Assembly: GCF_018612915.1 (NCBI RefSeq)
Contig: NZ_JAGGRL010000001.1
Coordinates: 478,309-542,308, forward strand
Direction of reading: 5' to 3'
DNA from: Stenotrophomonas sp. ISL-67
GTDB lineage: Bacteria; Pseudomonadota; Gammaproteobacteria; Xanthomonadales; Xanthomonadaceae
DNA: 64,000 bases
Below are positions 53,056 through 61,995 of the stretch, one piece after another. Made by a program: the position numbers and the translations under genes. How positions within the stretch are numbered: position 1 is the stretch's first letter; the number at the start of each line of letters is the position of its first letter. The notes under the pieces were generated by a model. The model had not been told where the DNA came from. It ran no database searches and saw only the letters and a list, made by a program, of their open reading frames with translations.

Positions 53056-54310
53056 CGCTGGTCTGGCAGATCACCGGCCGGTTAGCCGCGAGGCCGGTGA
53101 AATGGTGGTGCGCGGGTCGGGCATTGGCCGGCCCTCGCGATTCTGGGTGACTGAGCTGGCGGCTGGATCGCGACCAGTGCGTATGCAGCTCAGTGTTCCT
53201 TGGACAAGTTGTCCGCGAAGTACTCGAAATTGTAGGCATTGTCGGCCGCCAGATCGCGAGCGTATTTGCGACGTATCTCGCATCTTCAGGCGTGTTGAAC
53301 TTCTGATCCAGATCCGAGATCGAGCTGACGAGCGAATCGCGGAAATGACTGATTTCATGATAGACAGTCGCTGCCCGTGACCCTGTAGCAACGTCCGGCC
53401 CCAAGGGAAGTGCGAAGAAAGCTGGGCAGTAGTTGATTACGTAGGGCACCGCCGGATTGACCCAAGCCGTGGTCTGCATGCCTTCGTCTTCCTTCGAGCA
53501 TTCGCAGGAAGGGAGGCTGAGCCGGCCATGCCTGGTCCATACAGCTTCAACCACCGTTTCGATTCTCACGTTCACCGGGTTGTCCTGGTTGGGATCTCCA
53601 TGGATTCCGAACCAGCTCGTGTAGCGCGGGGACTGTTCGAACTTCTTCTTCTTTTCACCATCGACGAACTCCGTCGAGTACAGGTTCCCGAGATAGGTCC
53701 AGACGTCCCTGGCCATCACGGATGAGGCGCTGATCGCATTCAGAATCGAAACCAACTGCTCCCCAGAGCACGAAGTCGTGCTGGCGTTGGCAAGGGCGGC
53801 GTGCTCCTGCTTCCTGACAGTCAAGGGAACGAAGATCCGTATTCTCGGCGTATCGGTGAACTCGGTCTGGCGGGTGCGCGATTCATCCGCCCGCGCTGGA
53901 CGCTGACGGAACGTGGTTGGCGCGACGGAGTAAATCATGCCAGGGCGAAGATCGTAGTTGCTTGAAAGATCGATCGTCCGCTGGAGCATTTGGCCAGGCT
54001 GGATAACCAGTTCGCGGGTCGCTGCCTCCCTGGTGATACCCATGTGGTACCCAAGATAGAGCGGGTACTCGCCATCGTCCGCCCTGACGAACAAGCTCTC
54101 GGTTCTAAGTTTTCCGTCGGACCTGGAATTGGGAAGATCTACTGCTCTCACGCTGATCGGGCGATCAGTCCCGTTCCGGTAGGTGATCGTCAGCACGATT
54201 TCGCCATCAGCAGAAGGGGACTGTTCTGCGATGGCTGTAACTCCAGCGTTCGCCGTAGCTGCAGCGATGCACGTCAGGAGGGCGAGCAGGGGCGCTTGGC
54301 TTCTGGACAT
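53039..54310 (-). CDS. M35-like (Lys-specific aspzincin) metalloprotease, C-terminus apparently frameshifted
   Basis: Signal peptide (LLALLTCIAAATANA), a beta-sandwich N-terminal domain (GEIVLTITYRNGTDRPISVR), then a zinc protease domain with TVYHEISHFRD (HExxH) as in peptidyl-Lys metalloendopeptidases. As read, the frame leaves the family pattern after ARYVAN and runs 80 further residues past a hairpin into the potF end. In another frame YARDLAADNAYNFEYFADNL follows at once and stops at 53190-53192. That sequence is the expected family C-terminus (YEYFAEN type). One missing base in the T3 run at 53265-53267 (plus strand) would explain this. Lower GC than neighbours. Confidence 0.7.
   Translation of the reverse strand: MSRSQAPLLALLTCIAAATANAGVTAIAEQSPSADGEIVLTITYRNGTDRPISVRAVDLPNSRSDGKLRTESLFVRADDGEYPLYLGYHMGITREAATRELVIQPGQMLQRTIDLSSNYDLRPGMIYSVAPTTFRQRPARADESRTRQTEFTDTPRIRIFVPLTVRKQEHAALANASTTSCSGEQLVSILNAISASSVMARDVWTYLGNLYSTEFVDGEKKKKFEQSPRYTSWFGIHGDPNQDNPVNVRIETVVEAVWTRHGRLSLPSCECSKEDEGMQTTAWVNPAVPYVINYCPAFFALPLGPDVATGSRAATVYHEISHFRDSLVSSISDLDQKFNTPEDARYVANTLAIWRPTMPTISSTSRTTCPRNTELHTHWSRSSRQLSHPESRGPANARPAHHHFTGLAANRPVICQTSVSVRS
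53071..53100. terminator. Hairpin after potF
   Basis: Stem TCACCGGCC / GGCCGGTGA with a 12-base loop, 15 bases past the potF stop; no T-run. Confidence 0.4.
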
Positions 54311-54528
54311 TCCGTTGTTATTCCGCGAGAGGATGACGCACATTTCGTAGGTATAGGCCAGGCTCGTCAATGCGCTGAACCTGGAAATGTGAGCCAGCGA
54401 GACGCTCCGCATGCTGGATTCGCAGAACTGTGTTGAGCGTCAAATCTGGGATGAATATTCCGCTGTTGCCGCTCTGGAACGCTTTGATGGGAGACGGAAC
54501 TGGCCCTCAAGGGCCGAGCCGCATGCCC

Positions 54529-55890
54529 TTAGCCGTCAAGGAGTGTTCCGTCACGGGTTGGCGTGTGGGGGCGGTTGGGATGCATGGGCGCTGCGGCGAG
54601 ATGATGCAGGATGGCAGGCAACAACTCGGCGGCATCCCGCCCACCATTGCACAGGAAGTTCGAGCTCGGCCGCTGCAGGTTGTACTTGCCCAGGAAGAAC
54701 AGCCCCGGCTGTGGGGACACCCCGTACTCGCCCAGCGGGTAACCGTTCGGGTCGAGCGCGCCCGGCACTTCGAGCCATGGCCACTGTGCGTCGAAACCGG
54801 TGGCCGCCACGATCGTGCGGATGCCTGCGGCGTCCAACCGGATGCAGCGCGGCGAGGCGTCCGGCTCCCAGTCCAGGTAGACCTCTTCGGGCAGGTAGCG
54901 CGCGTCGCCGGTGGATGTCTCTGCTGCTGATGCGTAATGCGCATCGGCCATGTCGTTGAGGTGCTTGTACTCGGTGCGGGTGCCGGCCACCGCCTCGCGG
55001 ATCTGCGGGCGCACGTCGCGGAAGTGGGCGATGTGGCCTTCCAGGTGCTCCAGCTTGCCGAGCAGTACGATGCCGTCGCGGTGCATCGACAGCAGGCTGA
55101 TCGAGCTGCCCATGCCCAGCGCACCAGTTCCGGATACCAAGGGGAACTCCGCCGTTCTTGCCTTCTGCAGGGCGCCTGGTACGCCCGCGGCCACGTCCGG
55201 GCGTTCGCCCACGTGTCGGTGCAGCAGCCCCTGCATGTCCCACCAGTGCATGGAGTCCCTGCCGCGTACCCGGCGGATGTGGGAGAAGCGGTCGGCCATC
55301 GACCAGTACACCTCGCGCCCGGCATTGCGCAGGTCCTGTGCGATCTGCGCGCCGGACTGGCCGCCGCCGATCACAAGCACGGCGCCCGGGCCGAGCTGTT
55401 GGGGGCGCCGGTAGTCGCCGGAGTGAACGACGTCAAGCTCGGGGGCAGGGGAGAAGAACGCCCGTGGCCAACGCGGGCGGCGGTACTCTCCGCTGGCCAC
55501 GACCACGCAGCGTGCCTCGAGCGTGCCGTCGCTGGTGATGACACGGTAGCCGTCGCCTGCAGCAAACACCCGATGCACGGTGCATCCCTCGACTACGGGC
55601 AACTGCCGCCGGCGCGCATAGTCGGTCAGCATGTCGATGACGTCGGGCGCGGTGGCAAAGCCCGTTGGATCCGCGCCGTCGTATTGGTAGCCGGGCAGGG
55701 CAGTCAGGAAGTTGGGCGTGTTGAGTCGGAAGGAATCCCACCGCCGCGTCCAGCTGGAGCCGATGGTCTCCGCTTCCAGAACCTGATGGCGCACGCCTGC
55801 CTCCACCAGCAGGGCGCTGAGCGAGAGGCCGGAGTGTCCCGCTCCAATAACAACTACCTCAAAGGGCCGTACGTCGGGGATGGCTTGCAT
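54529..55890 (-). CDS. Flavin-containing monooxygenase-like protein
   Basis: 453-aa class B flavin monooxygenase relative. FAD site VVVIGAGHSGLSLSALLVEAG, NADPH site VLVIGGGQSGAQIAQDL, and the FMO-type VAATGFDAQWPW. Similar proteins include bacterial and plant YUCCA-like enzymes and putative dehydrogenases; the substrate is not assigned. AAGGAG precedes the start by 6 bases. It separates potF from potGHI on the opposite strand. Confidence 0.82.
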   Translation of the reverse strand: MQAIPDVRPFEVVVIGAGHSGLSLSALLVEAGVRHQVLEAETIGSSWTRRWDSFRLNTPNFLTALPGYQYDGADPTGFATAPDVIDMLTDYARRRQLPVVEGCTVHRVFAAGDGYRVITSDGTLEARCVVVASGEYRRPRWPRAFFSPAPELDVVHSGDYRRPQQLGPGAVLVIGGGQSGAQIAQDLRNAGREVYWSMADRFSHIRRVRGRDSMHWWDMQGLLHRHVGERPDVAAGVPGALQKARTAEFPLVSGTGALGMGSSISLLSMHRDGIVLLGKLEHLEGHIAHFRDVRPQIREAVAGTRTEYKHLNDMADAHYASAAETSTGDARYLPEEVYLDWEPDASPRCIRLDAAGIRTIVAATGFDAQWPWLEVPGALDPNGYPLGEYGVSPQPGLFFLGKYNLQRPSSNFLCNGGRDAAELLPAILHHLAAAPMHPNRPHTPTRDGTLLDG

Positions 55891-56345
55891 GCATGACTCC
55901 TTGTGATGGTGCGCGTTCGTCGTTCGTCGTTCGTGGAGGTATTGCGCTCACACTGTCAGGAGGTCAACGCGATGACGCGCGGAATGTGACGCGTCACTTG
56001 CCTGTCGCTCACGCGTGTTGGAAGGTGTGCACGCGATCAAGGAACCGCGCGAATCCCCGCTCCAGCAGACCGGGAGCGACAAGCGCGAAGGCGTTTTCAG
56101 CCGCCACCCACGCAGGGCTGGGCGATGCATGTCAAGGGGCGCTTCAGCACCATTGCCTCTGGACCAGATGGGCGCGACATAGGCAGGGCGTTCACGTCGC
56201 CTCGGCGGCACGCTTATTAGGGTTCTTCCTGAGCCCCTTGGCCCACCCGGCCCCAACCGCCCCGATCCGGTATCGCTGCTGTCGCCAACGGTCGCTAAAA
56301 TGGGCCGTCCCTCCTGTCCTGACGCCGCTCCCGGAGCCGCTACCC
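55891..56345. other. 455-base intergenic control region between FMO and potG
   Basis: Near 55916-55937 a short tandem repeat of CGTTCGT units, and at 55985-55996 a perfect palindrome GTGACGCGTCAC that could be an operator for the FMO gene. A weak -10-like TAAAAT at 56296 is the only promoter candidate I see for potGHI. No coding character. Confidence 0.45.
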
Positions 56346-57479
56346 ATGTCATTCGAAGCCAAGCCGGAAGGCGAGGTCGTCCCGGCCCTGGAGCCGGGCT
56401 ATCTGTCCATCCGCGCGCTGCGCAAGGAGTTCGACGGCTTCGTCGCGCTCGACGACGTCAGCCTGGACGTGCACAAGGGTGAAATCTTCGCCCTGCTGGG
56501 CGGCTCGGGCAGCGGCAAGTCGACCCTGCTGCGCTGCCTGGGCGGCTTCGAGACCCCTACCACCGGCACGATCGACCTGGACGGCCAGCGCATCAACGCG
56601 CTGCCGCCGTACCAGCGGCCGATCAACATGATGTTCCAGTCCTACGCCCTGTTCCCGCACATGACCGTGGAGCAGAACATCGCCTTCGGCCTGAAGCAGG
56701 ACGGCCTTGCCCGCGATGCCATCCGCCGCCGGGTCGGCGAGATGCTGGAACTGGTGCAGCTGGAAAAGCTGGCCAGGCGCAAGCCGCATCAGCTGTCCGG
56801 CGGTCAGCAGCAGCGCGTGGCGCTGGCACGGTCGCTGGCCAAGGGGCCCAAGCTGCTTCTGCTGGACGAGCCGATGGGTGCGCTGGACAAGAAGCTGCGC
56901 TCGCAGATGCAACTGGAGCTGGTCAACATCATCGAAACCTCCGGCGTGACCTGCGTGATGGTCACCCATGACCAGGAAGAGGCGATGACCATGGCCACCC
57001 GCATCGCGGTCATGGATGCCGGCTGGATCCAGCAGGTGGGCAAGCCCGACGAGATCTACGAACAGCCTGCCAACCGCTTCGTGGCCGGCTTCATCGGCTC
57101 GGTGAACCTGTTCGACGGGGTGATCGACGAAGATCTGCCGGAGTACGTCACGGTGCGTACGCCGCTGTTTCCGGCCCCCATCTACGTGGCCCACGGCATC
57201 ACCGGTTACGAAGGCCAGCCGGTGGCGTTCGCGCTGCGTCCGGAGAAGGTGATGATCGGCAAGGACGAGCCGGACGGCGACACCAACAAGGCGCAGGGCG
57301 TGATCGAGGAGATCGCCTACTTCGGCAGCCATTCGGTGTACCACGTGCGCCTGCCGGGCGGGGCCAAGGTGCTGTCCAACTTCGCCAACTCGCAGCGCTG
57401 GGCCAGCGATGGCCTGACCTGGGGCGACAGCGTCTGGGTGCACTGGCGCGACAACGACGGCGTGGTGCTCACCGCATGA
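56346..57479 (+). CDS. potG: Putrescine ABC transporter ATP-binding protein PotG
   Basis: 377-aa ATPase. Walker A GGSGSGKST, signature [16 protein letters not shown], Walker B LLLLDEPMGALDKKLR, and the C-terminal TOBE domain (ALRPEKVMIGKDEPDG, GVIEEIAYFGSHSVYHVRLP). Length and order with potH and potI fit the E. coli putrescine importer. ATGA overlap with potH. Confidence 0.94.
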   Translation: MSFEAKPEGEVVPALEPGYLSIRALRKEFDGFVALDDVSLDVHKGEIFALLGGSGSGKSTLLRCLGGFETPTTGTIDLDGQRINALPPYQRPINMMFQSYALFPHMTVEQNIAFGLKQDGLARDAIRRRVGEMLELVQLEKLARRKPHQLSGGQQQRVALARSLAKGPKLLLLDEPMGALDKKLRSQMQLELVNIIETSGVTCVMVTHDQEEAMTMATRIAVMDAGWIQQVGKPDEIYEQPANRFVAGFIGSVNLFDGVIDEDLPEYVTVRTPLFPAPIYVAHGITGYEGQPVAFALRPEKVMIGKDEPDGDTNKAQGVIEEIAYFGSHSVYHVRLPGGAKVLSNFANSQRWASDGLTWGDSVWVHWRDNDGVVLTA

Positions 57480-58387
57480 ACGCCACCGGCTGGAAGCGCT
57501 GGCTCCCCGGCACGCGCAGCGGCGTGATCGCCGCGCCGTACCTGTGGCTGCTGCTGTTCTTCGCGGTGCCGTTCGTGATCATCCTGATGATCTCGTTCTC
57601 GCGCACCCAGGTGGGCTCGCCGCCGTATACGTGGCTGCTGGAGTACGTGGACGGCGCGTTCTCGCTCAAGCTCAACCTGGGCAACTATGCGGCGATGGTC
57701 AAGGACAGCCAGTACGTGCTGGCCTACCTGAGCTCGATCAGGATCGCAGTGATCGCCACGCTGTTCACGCTGCTGATCGGTTACCCGATGGCGTACGTGA
57801 TCTCGAGGATGTCCCCGGCCGCACGCAACGTGGCGATGATGCTGGTGGTGCTGCCCTCGTGGACCTCGTTCCTGATCCGGGTGTATGCGTGGATCGGCAT
57901 CCTGGACCGCAACGGGCTGCTCAACCAGCTGCTGCTGAAGATCGGGTTGATCGATGCGCCGCTGCAGATCCTGTACACCCCGACCGCCGCCTATATCGGC
58001 ATCGTGTACTGCTACCTGCCGTTCATGGTGTTGCCGCTGTATGCCAACCTGGTCAAGCTGGACAACCGCCTGCTGGAAGCAGCCTACGACCTCGGTGCCA
58101 AACCGTGGCAGGCGTTCCTGCGCATCACGCTGCCGCTGTCGCGCACCGGCATCATCGCCGGCTGCATGCTGGTGATGATTCCGGCGGTGGGCGAATTCGT
58201 GATCCCGGAGATGCTGGGCGGTCCGGACACGCTGATGATCGGCCGGGTACTGTGGGGCGAGTTCTTCAACAACCGCGACTGGCCGACCGCCTCGGCGGTG
58301 GCGATCGTGATGCTGGCCCTGCTGCTGGTGCCGATCCTGCTGTTCAACCGCGTGCAGCAGCGTGAGCTGGAAGGGAAGCTGGCATGA
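57476..58387 (+). CDS. potH: Putrescine ABC transporter permease PotH
   Basis: 303-aa permease with six helices. WLLLFFAVPFVIILMISFSR opens the first helix, and the EAA loop is EAAYDLGAKPWQAFLRITLPLSRTG. Coupled to potG and potI by ATGA overlaps on both sides. Confidence 0.93.
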   Translation: MNATGWKRWLPGTRSGVIAAPYLWLLLFFAVPFVIILMISFSRTQVGSPPYTWLLEYVDGAFSLKLNLGNYAAMVKDSQYVLAYLSSIRIAVIATLFTLLIGYPMAYVISRMSPAARNVAMMLVVLPSWTSFLIRVYAWIGILDRNGLLNQLLLKIGLIDAPLQILYTPTAAYIGIVYCYLPFMVLPLYANLVKLDNRLLEAAYDLGAKPWQAFLRITLPLSRTGIIAGCMLVMIPAVGEFVIPEMLGGPDTLMIGRVLWGEFFNNRDWPTASAVAIVMLALLLVPILLFNRVQQRELEGKLA

Positions 58388-59229
58388 GCATGGTGCGCCG
58401 CAGCCGCGGGCTGGGCTGGTCGGTCCTGGGGCTGGGCTTTGCCTTCCTGTACCTGCCGATCCTGCTGCTGATGATCTACTCGTTCAACGCGTCCAAGCTG
58501 GCCACGGTGTGGTCGGGCTTTTCCACGCGCTGGTACGGTGAGCTGTTCAACAACCGGCAGATCCTGGATGCGCTGTGGATCAGCCTGAAAGTGGCGTTCT
58601 GGACCGCCAGCGCGGCCACCGTGCTGGGCACCATGGCGGCGATGGTGATGACCCGCTTCAAGCGCTTCCCGGGCAAGACCGTGTTCGGCGCACTGATCAC
58701 CGCGCCGCTGGTGATGCCCGAAGTGATCCTGGGCTTTTCGCTGATGACGCTGCTGGTGGCGATGGGCGGCATTCCGGGCTTCCCCAGCCGTGGGGTGGGC
58801 AGCATCTGGATCGCGCACGTTACCTTCACCCTGTCCTTCGTGACGGTGATCGTCTCTTCGCGGCTGCAGGAACTGGACCGTTCGCTGGAAGAGGCGGCGA
58901 TGGACCTCGGCGCGAGCCGGCTCAAGGTGTTCTTCCAGATCACCCTGCCGATCATCGCCCCGGCGCTGGTGGCCGGCTGGCTGCTGGCCTTCACCCTGTC
59001 GCTGGATGACGTGGTGATCGCCAGCTTCGTGGCCGGGCCGAATTCCACGACCCTGCCGATGAAGGTGTTCGCCTCGGTGCGCATGGGCATCAAGCCGGAG
59101 ATCAACGCGTTGGCCACGTTGATGGTGCTGGCGGTGTCGATCGCGGCGGTGATCGGGTGGTTCATCACCGCGCGTGGCGAGAAGCGCAGGCAGCGGGACA
59201 TGCAGATGGCCTTGCAGGAGAAGGGGTAA
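58384..59229 (+). CDS. potI: Putrescine ABC transporter permease PotI
   Basis: 281-aa permease with six helices: LGLGFAFLYLPILLLMIYSFNAS, LVMPEVILGFSLMTLL, and the EAA loop EEAAMDLGASRLKVFFQITLPI. Last gene of potGHI; the gap after it holds a dispersed repeat. Confidence 0.93.
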   Translation: MSMVRRSRGLGWSVLGLGFAFLYLPILLLMIYSFNASKLATVWSGFSTRWYGELFNNRQILDALWISLKVAFWTASAATVLGTMAAMVMTRFKRFPGKTVFGALITAPLVMPEVILGFSLMTLLVAMGGIPGFPSRGVGSIWIAHVTFTLSFVTVIVSSRLQELDRSLEEAAMDLGASRLKVFFQITLPIIAPALVAGWLLAFTLSLDDVVIASFVAGPNSTTLPMKVFASVRMGIKPEINALATLMVLAVSIAAVIGWFITARGEKRRQRDMQMALQEKG

Positions 59230-59302
59230 CTGATGGGCGGCTTCGGTGGGGCTGGACCTCGGTGAGATATCGGTTGTCGGGTATGGTCGGTTTCTGATGG
59301 TT

Positions 59303-59428
59303 GTGCCGCGCTGCGCGCGGGGTCCGGCCAACGTTATGCCCGCCGTCCTGGCGGGCACCCTTCGGGCCGTCGCTGCGCGACGTTGAGAACGGCTCCTGCC
59401 GTTCTCTTCGGGGCTACGAATTTCTACG
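59303..59428 (+). repeat. Dispersed 126-bp structured intergenic repeat, copy B
   Basis: Copy of 34044-34169 in the same orientation, here in the 297-base gap between potI and the aldehyde dehydrogenase gene. The differences fall partly in hairpin arms and loops. Apart from this repeat the gap shows no feature. Confidence 0.8.
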
Positions 59429-59526
59429 TGCTGTCGGCGGGATCGGGATACGTCACCACCAGGCGACGCAACATCCGGCTCACGGGGGCGGGCGCACAAT
59501 GGTGTCCTGTCTTTCGGAGCACCGCG

Positions 59527-60891
59527 ATGACCGTCGAAATCGTCAATCCCGCCACCGGCCTGGTCACCTACCGCCACGAACTGCTGAAGGCGGCCGAGGT
59601 GGAGCAGCGGCTGGGCGCTGCAGCCGACGCATTCCCGCCGTGGGCCGGGCGATCATTGCAGGATCGCGGCACGATTCTGCGTGGCATCGCCGGCCAGCTG
59701 CGCGCCCGCAGGGGCGACATCCAGCAGGCGATGACCACCGAGATGGGCAAGCTCAAGGGCGAGGCGCTGGCGGAAGTGGAAAAGTGCGCACAGGCCTGCG
59801 AGTACTACGCCGACCACGCCGCCGATTACCTGAAGCCGCAGCTGATCGATACCGAAGCACAGCGCAGCTATGTGCGCTACGAACCGATAGGCTGCGTGTT
59901 GGCGGTGATGCCTTGGAATTTCCCGATCTGGCAGGTGTTCCGCTTCCTGGCACCGGCGTTCATGGCCGGCAACGTGGCCCTTCTCAAGCACGCCAGCAAC
60001 GTACCGCAGTGCGCCGACCTGATCCTGGCGGTGTGCCGTGACGGGGGGCTGCCGGAAGGCGTGTTCGATGTGCTGCACATCGACAACGACCAGGCCGCCG
60101 AGGTGCTGCGCGACCGGCGGGTCAAGGCGGTTACCCTGACCGGCAGCGAGCGGGCAGGGCGCTCGATCGCGGCCAACGCCGGTGACCAGCTCAAGAAGTG
60201 CGTGATGGAGCTGGGCGGCAGCGATGCGTTCGTGGTGCTCGACGATGCCGACCTGGACAAGACAGTCGCCGCAGCGGTGAAGTCGCGTTTCGACAACAGC
60301 GGGCAGACCTGCATCGCGGCCAAGCGCTTCATCGTGGTCGATGCGATTGCCGATGCGTTCGTGGAAAAGTTCGTGGCCGCTGCCTCGGCACGGGTTTACG
60401 GCGATCCGCAGAACGAGACGACCACGCTGGCGCCGATGGCACGTGCCGACCTGCGCGAGGAGCTGCACAAACAGGTGCAGGCCAGCGTGGGCAAGGGAGC
60501 CAAGGTGCTGCTCGGCGGCGAACCGGTGGCAGGGACGCATGCCGGGTATCCCGCGACCGTCCTGGACAACGTGGTACCGGGCATGCCGGCCTATGACGAG
60601 GAACTGTTCGGGCCGGTGGCGGCGATCCTGCGTGTGCGCGATGACGCCGACGCGTTGCGCGTGGCCAATGACACCACGTTCGGGCTCGGCGGCAGCGTGT
60701 GGAGTGGCGATCCGGTACGCGGCGAGGCGATTGCCAAACGACTGGAGTGTGGCGCGGCCTTCGTCAATGCCGTCGTCAAGAGCGATGTGCGGCTGCCGTT
60801 CGGTGGCAGCAAGCGCTCGGGCTTCGGCCGTGAGCTGGCCGACCATGGCATCCATGAATTCATGAACATCAAAACCGTTTACGTGGCGTAG
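59527..60891 (+). CDS. Succinate-semialdehyde-type aldehyde dehydrogenase (Sad/YneI-like)
   Basis: 454-aa NAD(P)-dependent aldehyde dehydrogenase. PIGCVLAVMPWNFPIWQVFR, LTGSERAGR, MELGGSDAFVVL (catalytic Glu) and FDNSGQTCIAAKR (catalytic Cys) are present. The short form with MPWNFP resembles E. coli Sad/YneI. It would oxidise succinate semialdehyde or a gamma-glutamyl aldehyde at the end of putrescine catabolism, fitting puuAB nearby. GGAG precedes the ATG. Confidence 0.88.
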   Translation: MTVEIVNPATGLVTYRHELLKAAEVEQRLGAAADAFPPWAGRSLQDRGTILRGIAGQLRARRGDIQQAMTTEMGKLKGEALAEVEKCAQACEYYADHAADYLKPQLIDTEAQRSYVRYEPIGCVLAVMPWNFPIWQVFRFLAPAFMAGNVALLKHASNVPQCADLILAVCRDGGLPEGVFDVLHIDNDQAAEVLRDRRVKAVTLTGSERAGRSIAANAGDQLKKCVMELGGSDAFVVLDDADLDKTVAAAVKSRFDNSGQTCIAAKRFIVVDAIADAFVEKFVAAASARVYGDPQNETTTLAPMARADLREELHKQVQASVGKGAKVLLGGEPVAGTHAGYPATVLDNVVPGMPAYDEELFGPVAAILRVRDDADALRVANDTTFGLGGSVWSGDPVRGEAIAKRLECGAAFVNAVVKSDVRLPFGGSKRSGFGRELADHGIHEFMNIKTVYVA

Positions 60892-60904
60892 CCGGCACCG
60901 CCTG

Positions 60905-60965
60905 GGCCGGCCAACGGCCGGCGCTACCGGTGGCAGGCAATGGTAGCGCCGGCCGTTGGCCGGCC
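60905..60965. repeat. Two facing SMAG palindromes
   Basis: Minus-strand element 60905-60927 and plus-strand element 60943-60965, both of the GCGCCGGCCGTTGGCCGGC type, between the convergent dehydrogenase and corA genes. Likely bidirectional transcript end. Confidence 0.75.
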
Positions 60966-60972
60966 AGGAGGT

Positions 60973-61980
60973 CTACAACCAACGCACCCGCTTGAACAGG
61001 CGGTACAGGCCCACGCAGATCGCGCCCACGCCGACGATCATCGCGGGGTAGGCCCACGGCGTGTCCAGTTCCGGCATGTGCGCGAAGTTCATGCCATACC
61101 AGCTGGTGATCAGGGTCGGGGCGGCGAGCAGCGCCGCCCAGGCACCGAGGCGCTTGACCGTTTCGCCCTGGGCCAGCGTTACCAGCGACAGGTTCACGCT
61201 CAGGGCCGTGCCCAGCATTTCGCGCAGGGTGTCTATCACATCGCTGATGCGCACCGCATGGTCGTGCACGTCGCGCAGGTACAGCTTCACTTCTTCGGGC
61301 ACCAGGTCGCCCTGGTAGCGCTTGATCTGCGACAGCATGTCCTGCAACGGCGCCACCGCCATGCGCATCTTGTTGAGCTCGCGCTTGAGCTCATACAGGC
61401 GCACCACGGTCTGGCGCTTGTAGCTGTCGGAGAAGATGTCCTTCTCCAGCAGTTCCAGCGTTTCGCGGTAGCGCTGGGTGATGGGCAGGTAGTTGTCCAC
61501 CACGAAATCCAGCACGGCGTACAGGCAGTACGACGGGCCCATCCGGCGCAGCAGTTCGGGCTCGCGCTCCACCCGCGCGCGCGGCGCGGCATACGACAGC
61601 GATGCGCCATGGCGCACGGTGACCAGGAAGCGTGCGCCGAGGAATGCGTGCGTTTCACCGTATTCGATGCGTTCCTCCACCATCTGCGCGGTGGTCACCA
61701 CCACGAACAGGGAGTTGCCGTAGGCCTCCACTTTCGGCCGCTGGTGGGCGTTGCTGGCATCTTCAATGGCCAGCGAGTGCAGGCAGAATTCTTCCTGCAG
61801 CTTGAGCAGTACGCTGTCGGCCGGCTCGTACAGGCCGACCCAGACAAAGCCGTTGCCGCTCTCGATCACATCGCTGATCGCGTCCAGGCTGATGTCGTGG
61901 CGCTTGCCCTGGCCATCGTAGTGAACGCAGTTGATGACGCAGGGCGGGTTCGGCGGGGTGGTGATGGCAGTGCTTTCCAT
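60973..61980 (-). CDS. corA: Magnesium/cobalt transporter CorA
   Basis: 335-aa CorA. A large cytoplasmic N-terminal domain with long helices (RYRETLELLEKDIFSDSYKR, RDVHDHAVRISDVIDTLRE) precedes two C-terminal membrane helices with the pore motif SWYGMNFAHMPEL (GMN). The C-terminus is basic (RLFKRVRWL). It lies close to corC, although DUF4105 is between. Confidence 0.94.
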   Translation of the reverse strand: MESTAITTPPNPPCVINCVHYDGQGKRHDISLDAISDVIESGNGFVWVGLYEPADSVLLKLQEEFCLHSLAIEDASNAHQRPKVEAYGNSLFVVVTTAQMVEERIEYGETHAFLGARFLVTVRHGASLSYAAPRARVEREPELLRRMGPSYCLYAVLDFVVDNYLPITQRYRETLELLEKDIFSDSYKRQTVVRLYELKRELNKMRMAVAPLQDMLSQIKRYQGDLVPEEVKLYLRDVHDHAVRISDVIDTLREMLGTALSVNLSLVTLAQGETVKRLGAWAALLAAPTLITSWYGMNFAHMPELDTPWAYPAMIVGVGAICVGLYRLFKRVRWL

Positions 61981-61995
61981 GGGCGGTATCGTGCG

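Noticed and set aside
55893..56345. 151-codon extension of potG
   Set aside because: Not protein-like, crosses a palindrome and a tandem repeat; PotG family starts at 56346.
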